Shown here piece after piece: positions 6,328-8,369 of a DNA stretch of 8,369 nt (position 1 is its first letter; each line of letters starts with the position of its first letter). The stretch comes from Bacteroidales bacterium (GTDB taxonomy: Bacteria; Bacteroidota; Bacteroidia; Bacteroidales; UBA7960), in NCBI GenBank assembly GCA_003451785.1, contig DMJL01000048.1:1-8369 (forward strand), read 5' to 3'. Position numbers and translations under genes: made by a program. Under the pieces are notes generated by a model that worked only from the letters and a program-made list of their open reading frames with translations, ran no database searches and was not told where the DNA came from.

Positions 6328-7884
6328 ATGAAGTTTAGGCTGAACTATACTTTTGGGAAGCAAAATTCCAAATGGTTTTTGCTAGCTTTTGCTGCAATAT
6401 TTACCATTGCTTCATTTCTGGCAACAGACAAACTTATAAACAGAATTGCAGACGATGAGCGGTTGCAGGTACAACTATGGGCTGAGGCAGTGGAAAAACG
6501 AGCCAATTTGGTAAACTACACCACCGGGTTTTTCTCGTTGATTAAAGAAGAAGAGCTTAAAAGGGTGGAGTTGTGGGCAAATGCCAATCGTCGTATAGCC
6601 GAAATGCCCTTAACTGAGAGTATTGATTTGATTTATATTGAAATTCTCGAAGCCAATACAACCATTCCCCTACTTATAACCGACAGCCGAGGCAATGTGC
6701 TAAAACATCGAAACTTAGACCATCGGTTGGGAAATCCTACTGTTTTTACTCCCGAATTGCAATCTTATTTTTCTGAGTACGAACCCATTGTTATCACTAG
6801 CGATTTGGTGCCCGATTTCGAACCCCAATTTCTATATTACAAGGATAGTTATGTTTTCACCGAATTGCGTAGTCTGCTCAACGATTTGATTCATTCCTTC
6901 ATATCAGAAGTAGTAATCAACACTGCAAATGTGCCCGTGATAATTGTAGATAGCACCCTGAGCCGACTAATAGCAGCCGGAAATGTAGAAATACCATCAG
7001 AGTCGGATACCCAATCGGTTAAAGCGCTAATCCAATCATTTTATGGAAAAAACACGCCCATAACCATCACATTGCCCAACTATGGTAAAAGTCAGGTGTT
7101 GTATGCCAATTCTTTCCTTCTAACACAGCTGAAGTTTTATCCTTTTGTTCAGATAACCGTTTTAGGATTGTTTCTGTTGGTAGCCTACCTTTTGTTTACT
7201 ACGATAAGAAACTCGGAGCAAAATAAGATTTGGGTGGGAATGTCAAAGGAAACTGCCCACCAGTTAGGCACTCCGGTATCATCACTCGAGGGCTGGATGG
7301 AAGTTCTCAAGATGCGGGGAGTAGATTTGGATGTTCTCAACGAAATGGCTAAGGATGTAAGCAGACTGGGTCATATTTCTGAGAGATTCTCAAAAATAGG
7401 GTCATCGGCAAAGCTCGAGCCAGTAAATATCGTGGAAACTACCACACGAAGCGTGGAGTATATGAAAACCCGTACATCCAAAAAAGTACAGTTCACCGTT
7501 ACATCCGCAAGTGAGCAAATCTTGGTGCCGCTCAACTCCGTGCTTTATGAATGGGTGGTCGAAAACTTAGTGAAAAATGCCATTGATGCAATGAATGGAA
7601 GGGGGCTTGTAACCATTCAATTGGAAGATGGTGAGGAATTGGTGAAAATAGATTTTGCAGATACAGGAAAAGGCATACCGCGCTCAAAATTCAAAGACAT
7701 ATTTATTCCGGGCTACACAAGCAAGCATAAAGGCTGGGGGTTGGGACTTTCGCTTTGCAAAAGGATAATTGAAAACTACCATGGAGGGAAGTTGTTTGTG
7801 AGCGCATCTGAGCTTAACAAGGGTTCTGTATTTCGAATTATTTTGAAGAAAAAGCACAATATCACCCAAAGAAATGGGTCATAA
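6328..7884 (+). CDS. Membrane-bound sensor histidine kinase (no adjacent response regulator)
   Basis: This 518-residue protein has two predicted membrane segments (about 16-33 and 272-291) enclosing a periplasmic domain of about 235 residues that I cannot assign to a named sensor fold. The cytoplasmic part begins with the dimerisation/phosphoacceptor helix MSKETAHQLGTPVSSLEGW, with phospho-accepting His311. The HATPase_c domain follows: N-box LVKNAIDAM (Asn417), G1 box DTGKGIP (Asp445), F-box FKDIFIPGYTSK, and G2 box GWGLGLSL (469-476). All catalytic motifs are intact, so it should autophosphorylate on His and pass phosphate to a response regulator. There is no HAMP, PAS or receiver domain: the second membrane helix runs almost directly into the H-box, with about 14 residues between. 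No response regulator is encoded next to it in the window. The ATG at 6328 gives a typical positively charged N-terminus (MKFRLNYTFGKQ) before the first membrane helix. The stimulus is unknown. Confidence 0.93.
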   Translation: MKFRLNYTFGKQNSKWFLLAFAAIFTIASFLATDKLINRIADDERLQVQLWAEAVEKRANLVNYTTGFFSLIKEEELKRVELWANANRRIAEMPLTESIDLIYIEILEANTTIPLLITDSRGNVLKHRNLDHRLGNPTVFTPELQSYFSEYEPIVITSDLVPDFEPQFLYYKDSYVFTELRSLLNDLIHSFISEVVINTANVPVIIVDSTLSRLIAAGNVEIPSESDTQSVKALIQSFYGKNTPITITLPNYGKSQVLYANSFLLTQLKFYPFVQITVLGLFLLVAYLLFTTIRNSEQNKIWVGMSKETAHQLGTPVSSLEGWMEVLKMRGVDLDVLNEMAKDVSRLGHISERFSKIGSSAKLEPVNIVETTTRSVEYMKTRTSKKVQFTVTSASEQILVPLNSVLYEWVVENLVKNAIDAMNGRGLVTIQLEDGEELVKIDFADTGKGIPRSKFKDIFIPGYTSKHKGWGLGLSLCKRIIENYHGGKLFVSASELNKGSVFRIILKKKHNITQRNGS

Positions 7885-8110
7885 AATTGCACACGCATTC
7901 CCTTCTGTAGATTTCTTTTCTCGATTGCTTTTCATAACCAAAACAGGCTTGGTAATCAGCAAAATGTGTGGAATATTACCCCGCTGTAGCAATTTTGGAT
8001 TTGTCAAATGTGCCACATGGCCGAAATATGCACAACTGCAATTTTGCAGGAAATCGCTTTTGGTTTTTTGCCCAATGGGCTAAGGTGATTGACTTTGTGG
8101 AAATTGAAGG

Positions 8111-8369
8111 TTACACAACAGGATAAAATGCATCCTCTATATGATGCAATTGATGGCTATTCCCCTTGAACACAATGCTGATAATATCGAATCTTACCTC
8201 TAAGGAGAGTTTGTGTTTGCCAATGTATTGGTTGGCTGCCTCTATCAGAAGTCTTTGTTTGGCTTTTGATACAAATGCTTCGGGTTCACCAAACGACAAT
8301 GAAGTTCGGGTTTTTACTTCAGCTACCAATAGGGTGTCGCCCTTTTGCGCCAAGATGTCAATCTCCCTA
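8111..8369 (-). CDS. YraN/UPF0102 family protein, C-terminal part (5' end outside window)
   Basis: The minus-strand frame stays open to the window edge, so only the last 85 or so codons are visible and the true start lies to the right; an in-window TTG at 8353 is not a credible start. The visible part begins REIDILAQKGDTLLVAEVKT and continues FGEPEAFVSKAKQRLLIEAANQYI and VRFDIISIVF. This is the conserved UPF0102 (YraN) core, whose Asp and EVK resemble the PD-(D/E)XK nuclease active site. Family members are about 115-125 residues, so roughly 35 N-terminal residues are missing. The biochemical role is not firmly established; a nuclease-like function is inferred from the fold. It converges on the histidine kinase gene across 226 bp (7885-8110) in which I see only a minor hairpin (8036-8049) and no clear bidirectional terminator. 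Confidence 0.9.
   Translation of the reverse strand, partial: REIDILAQKGDTLLVAEVKTRTSLSFGEPEAFVSKAKQRLLIEAANQYIGKHKLSLEVRFDIISIVFKGNSHQLHHIEDAFYPVV

Noticed and set aside
7874..8083. 69-codon plus-strand frame overlapping the end of the histidine kinase by 11 bases
   Set aside because: No recognisable domain and unusual Cys/Phe-rich composition; the overlap alone is not evidence of coupling.

Overview
The window looks like ordinary chromosomal DNA from a member of the Bacteroidota. The evidence is its moderate A+T richness, the absence of Shine-Dalgarno-like sequences before the starts, TAnnTTTG-type -7 promoter elements ahead of two genes, a pseudouridine synthase with a very long Ser/Arg-rich N-terminus, and a histidine kinase with a HQLGTP-type H-box. 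The sequence alone does not fix the genus.

Layout, left to right. (1) 6-680 (+) is a SRAP/YedK/HMCES-type protein that shields abasic sites in DNA. (2) 721-2619 (+) is an RsuA/RluB-family 23S rRNA pseudouridine synthase. Its 235-residue enzyme is preceded by about 397 residues of low-complexity sequence that includes ten perfect-length 45-bp tandem repeats. (3) 2620-3183 is a 564-bp gap with no convincing gene but with a near-perfect long inverted repeat. (4) 3184-4002 (+) is ispE of the MEP isoprenoid pathway. (5) 4003-4426 is intergenic and holds a good promoter for the next gene. (6) 4502-6049 (+) is an AbgT-family membrane transporter, followed by a strong hairpin. (7) 6050-6327 is a regulatory gap with a promoter candidate and a terminator-like hairpin just before the next start. 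(8) 6328-7884 (+) is a two-TM sensor histidine kinase with no response regulator beside it. (9) 8111-8369 (-) is the C-terminal part of a YraN/UPF0102 protein, convergent with the kinase and running off the right edge.

The genes do not form one obvious pathway. They read as a run of mostly single-gene units: DNA-damage handling, rRNA modification, isoprenoid precursor synthesis, transport and signalling. I see no tRNA, rRNA, CRISPR, phage, transposase or toxin/defence module. The features most worth a second look are the SR-like repeat extension on the pseudouridine synthase, its higher-order 135-bp duplication, and the unexplained 564-bp gap with its inverted repeat. I do not see a convincing undescribed multi-gene system.
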